DNA of 64,000 bases. Origin: Panorpa germanica (taxonomy: Eukaryota; Arthropoda; Insecta; Mecoptera; Panorpidae). Under the pieces are notes generated by a model. That model had not been told where the DNA came from and ran no database searches. It saw only the letters and a program-made list of their open reading frames with translations. The translations under genes were made by a program, and so were the position numbers. Shown piece after piece: positions 60,919 to 64,000 of the stretch. The stretch lies in contig OY783203.1 in assembly GCA_963678705.1 (NCBI GenBank), forward strand, positions 28,564,535 through 28,628,534. Direction: 5' to 3'. Within the stretch, counting starts at the first letter, position 1. Each line of letters begins with the position of its first letter.

Positions 60919-61096
60919 AATGCGACCACACCTTCGTGAGCCGCGCTGGGGGCCCTAGCAGCGGTACATTTTTGGCCCCCGTGCTGCATAACCCTGGAGG
61001 TCAAATTAGACAATGCCTGTACACATTCCAGGCGGGACCCGGTCAACGTGTGGAAGTGACCTTTACCGCATTTAATTTACGAGGGACACCTCCAGA
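60919..61096 (+). CDS. Internal exon encoding the first half of a CUB domain
   Basis: A strong acceptor (TTTATTTCAG, AG at 60917-60918) and donor (CCAGA|GTAAGT, GT at 61097-61098) frame 178 bases. The frame, entered with two bases of a split codon, reads C-D-H-T-F-V-S-R-A-G-G-P-S-S-G-T-F-L-A-P, then a short loop with N-P-G-G, C-L-Y-T-F-Q-A-G-P-G-Q-R-V-E-V and F-T-A-F-N-L-R-G-T-P-P, and leaves with two bases of the next codon. The first cysteine, G-T-F-x-A-P, Q-C-L-Y-T-F and the alternating V-E-V-T-F-T strand are the first disulfide pair and early beta strands of a CUB domain, an extracellular protein-binding fold. From memory it resembles multi-CUB receptors of the SOL-1 (suppressor of lurcher) or NETO kind, which act on glutamate receptors, but one half-domain cannot decide. 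No further exon of the gene is visible up to 64000. Confidence 0.88.
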
Positions 61097-61550
61097 GTAA
61101 GTCAAACCTAAAATGTTTTCTATGGTCCTTCGTATCCTTCGTATCCTTTCATCAATAATAATTTACCAGCTAAAAAGTTATTAAAAAGCATTTTTTTGAT
61201 GTGAGAAAATTCGGTAATTCATTCATAATTAATGCATAATTCTGCATACTAATGTTTCTTTCAATTTCTTAGTGTCTACAGTTAATATATTTACTCATTT
61301 TCATTTGGTTTTATTGTTCATTGACTAAATTTTGATGTGAGTAAGTTTGTGAACATTGTTTTATTTCCAATTTGGAAAGCCAGGTGGGTCCAGATGATAC
61401 TGGCTCGGTTAGAAACAAGTAACACTGTTCTATAAATATAATCACTGTTACATTTTTCGGCTAAGAATCTGAATAATACTTATACTTGTTAAATAAAGTG
61501 AACTAAAAGTATACTTGGGTTGTGAACCATAACTGCACTGTCCGTAGCAT

Positions 61551-61638
61551 ATAAACCTGTTATATAAAAAAAATTACACCAGATATAAAGCCCGTCCGGA
61601 CAGGCTTATACCTGGTATAAATTTTATTACAGGTTTAT
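61551..61638. mobile_element. Very short hairpin MITE
   Basis: ATAAACCTGTTATATAAA pairs with TTTTATTACAGGTTTAT, and ACACCAGATATAAAGCC pairs with GGCTTATACCTGGTAT, leaving a loop of about ten bases (CGTCCGGACA). The 88-base unit lies in the intron just after the CUB exon. Confidence 0.75.
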
Positions 61639-62996
61639 TTGTAAGGCGGTATGAGTTTATTGATAAAATTAGCTACCAGCACTTCAAATATCCAATTATT
61701 TTTATTCAATTCGCAGTATTATAGAAGCTATAAACGACTGAAATCTCCGCTTAAGGATTAAAGATTTACAAAAAATGACTCCTTGGCGTTATTTCCTGTC
61801 TTACCGTTCCCCATTACCAGTGCCATCGCTGTTAAACAAGAGAAGTGTAAAGAACATAATAAGATCAATTTGTAGGATATAATAAGTAATCGAATTTATT
61901 TATCGTTGTATACCACGTCATTATAAGAAAATTTTATGGATTGCTGAATCAGCTGTTAGAGTTGTGACGCTAAATCTGCATCTTTTTTACATTTTGAAGT
62001 TCATCAACGATGGTAAGAGAGTAAGGAAGGAAATGACGTCAACAGGTTTTCATTTTTTTGTTAAGTTTTACACAAGTTTTAAGTTACGTAATCGTTAATT
62101 ACTTCTATAATATTTCAAAGTAAATAGAAATAATGGGATATTTGAGGGATCAATTAAAATCTGTGTATTTACCAAGCTAACGTTCGCAAAGTTCTTAGTT
62201 TCATCACAGACTATCATACGTCAGGATGATATCAATTTCTTTTCAGTTGTCCGCTATATCTGGACCCACCTTCTTACATTGTATGTGGTGTAATATATGA
62301 GTATGTGTGTTTGTATGTATGATATATGTATATTTGTATGTTTGTATATTTACTTTACAAAATATACTTTGATTTATGCATAACTAATCTAGTCTGTATC
62401 TTCTTACTTTCTAGTACCTACTTTAATCTATTTCCATGAACTCTTTCATTGATAACTGCTTGAGGTGTTAACTTCATTATTGCGGTGACATTTGGCAGAT
62501 ATTGTGTCATTATTAACCTCTGTGTTTGTACTTTTGATTAAAATTAAAACGTCACGACTTTTCACGGAAATATTGCGTTTTTTTATTGATTTAAAATGAC
62601 CACTCTTATTGAAAGACCTTATAGAGGGTGCTTTTGACCAGGGTAGGGTTTCCACTTTGTTTTTCCTTTTTATAAATAAATGTTACACACTGCGTTACAA
62701 TTTCTGTATGAGAGGTAGTAAATAATCCTTGGAATTAACTTGATCTAAGCTGGCAAACTTGAAACATTGAAGATAATTTTCTACCTGGGTAAACCTTAAG
62801 CGGGAGAAAAGTTGTGACTGTGAAATTTGTTCATAATTCAAACCAAAAAAATGTCCCAAGAATTCTGCTTTTTAGGCCACAAAAACTTATTCTTGGTCTT
62901 TCACTATAAACCATTAAAGTTTACTAGTTATACTAGTTAAAATTAAAATCTCATGCTAGACTTTCTCACAGTAACGTCATTTACTCGAACCAGGGG
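61639..62996. other. Intronic or intergenic DNA without a seen gene
   Basis: A T1 fragment at about 62726-62789 (ends ATTTTCTACCTG) and a TATGTATG/TTTGTATG tandem-like patch at about 62305-62350. No exon-like frame. Confidence 0.45.
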
Positions 62997-63233
62997 CCCT
63001 ATTCCTGAGTCTTGCGAACAGTGGTCGTGATCGAACAGTTCTGATTTATATAAGTGAAACATTTCACGAACCATTTTTAAAAGAGTATTCCTGAACTATA
63101 ATAATAACTAATAATAAAATTCAAGAATACTACAGGAATACTCTTTTAAAAGTGATTCGTAAAATGTTTCACTCATATAAATTAGATCTGTTTGATCACG
63201 ATCACTGTTCGCAAGACTCAGGAATAGGGCCCC
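62997..63233. mobile_element. Palindromic MITE with GGGGCCCTATTCCTGAGTC ends
   Basis: GGGGCCCTATTCCTGAGTCT followed by TGCGAACAGTG at the left is mirrored by CACTGTTCGCAAGACTCAGG and AATAGGGCCCC at the right. The arms continue inward (GTGAAACATTT versus AAATGTTTCAC, AAAAGAGTATTCCTG versus CAGGAATACTCTTTT) for about 105 bases each. No coding frame. The GGGCC start would suit PIF/Harbinger, but no clear target duplication is visible. Confidence 0.85.
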
Positions 63234-63511
63234 AGATCGTATTAATAATATAATTTTATCTTTTGTTTCCAAAAAATATACTAATAAGAAGAACAATAAT
63301 ATTTCGCAATGTTTGTATCTTTAATAACATCTAATTTGGTGTATAAGACATATTTAAAATGTACCTGTAAACGACATCTCTTATAAGTATACACAAAAAA
63401 TGATTAAGATGTCTTTGTGATAAACAAAAATTGATAATACAGAGAAACCCACACATATGGGTCTTTTATTTGTTCCTTTATGTCAGAGTGCTGTGCTGGG
63501 TAAATCTTATG

Positions 63512-63594
63512 AGAGGAAAGTAAATGCCACACCCTTTTCTGGGGGCGTAAAGCGGTAGCCACAGGGTTTCAGTGAACCACTGGGAGACACTGAT
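63512..63594. mobile_element. Possible hAT-like terminal fragment
   Basis: The complement of the right side reads CAGTGTCTCCCAGTGGTTCA, close to the CAGTGNTTCCCAA starts of many hAT elements, followed by AACCCTGTGGCTACCGC. No partner end was located. Confidence 0.35.
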
Positions 63595-63850
63595 ATACTC
63601 AAACACACACTACGTTCACAAGATTCTTATAAATCTGGCATCTTAAGGAAAGTCAACTTGAAAAGTACATTTACATCCGTAGAAAATTTAACTTACACAT
63701 GAAATATTTCTTATGTACTTTGTTTGTTTGAAATTGTTATAATTTTTCAAATTTATATTCTCATACTTAACCTCATACTCATAGTGAAGCGAAGTGAACA
63801 TTCTAAAAGCCTAAAATACTAACCATCGTATTCACCAGATTTTGAATATA

Positions 63851-64000
63851 CGAGGCGTGTTTTTTAAGCAAGTGCCGTTTTGGAATTAAAAAAAGACGTG
63901 CAAAGATATCGCAATAATTTTATTTTTACATGAAAGCCTGTACCTTAATCTACTTTTCTACATAATTTCCGTGAATATTGAGGCACTTGTCATAACGTGG
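63851..64000 (-). mobile_element. Mariner-type transposon, 3' side, running off the window
   Basis: After TA (63849-63850) it reads CGAGGCGTGTTTTTTAAGCA and is nearly identical to 54389 onward. The minus-strand coding end is better preserved than in that copy: C-L-N-I-H-G-N-Y-V-E-K before the stop, matching from memory the usual C terminus of this mariner transposase type. The remainder lies beyond the window, so its state is unknown. Confidence 0.85.

Noticed and set aside
1-64000. LTR retrovirus-like, Polinton-like or other virus-derived elements
   Set aside because: I looked for paired long direct terminal repeats with retroviral-type coding motifs and for capsid- or polymerase-like frames and recognised none; this is by eye only.

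Overview
This is a gene-poor, AT-rich (by eye about two thirds A+T) stretch of animal nuclear DNA, almost certainly from an insect. The evidence is GT-AG intron signals, mariner transposases of the kinds common in insects, a tRNA-derived SINE, RTE-like and other LINE pieces, many MITEs, and the absence of any bacterial-type gene packing. The order and species cannot be fixed from the sequence.

Only three pieces look like host protein-coding exons, all on the + strand: (1) a terminal exon at 84-183 that ends a protein in a membrane helix; (2) a second terminal-type exon at 47300-47484, with an acidic, proline-rich stalk, a C-terminal membrane helix and a nearby AATAAA; (3) an internal exon at 60919-61096 with clean acceptor and donor sites that encodes the first half of a CUB domain. 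Between them lie very long introns or intergenic DNA. No other convincing exon was seen, so the two membrane-helix exons could be alternative 3' ends of one gene starting left of the window, with the CUB exon in a separate downstream gene; this is inference.

The rest is a graveyard of mobile DNA. Plain DNA transposons: a mariner with terminal repeats and a transposase lacking its middle (19724-20647), a mariner 5' fragment (about 7338-7642), two copies of another mariner type (54389-~54990 and 63851-window end), a hAT element with its C-terminal transposase domain and an 8-bp target duplication (38508-40142), a PIF/Harbinger derivative still carrying the starts of both of its genes (56273-57268), and pogo/Tigger-like ends. 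MITEs and snapback elements: 5482-6123, 8386-9462 (a long palindrome split by a hAT-like MITE with a perfect 8-bp target duplication), 10375-10573 with 27156-27370, 21531-22450 with its deletion derivative 12521-12799, 26581-26999 with two sister copies, 61551-61638, 62997-63225, and others. Retroelements: a tRNA-derived SINE family (seven pieces), RTE-like tails at 33741, 52071 and 59034, and a LINE 3' end (33151-33740, minus strand) coding for a CCHC-like C terminus. No LTR retrovirus-like or Polinton-like element was recognised.

The most unusual observations are the two membrane-helix terminal exons, the second of which is open in two frames; the datable nested insertions; the PIF/Harbinger derivative with two gene starts; the parent-derivative MITE pair; and a hand-counted excess of the octamer TACGAGTA. 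I did not find a clearly new biological system.
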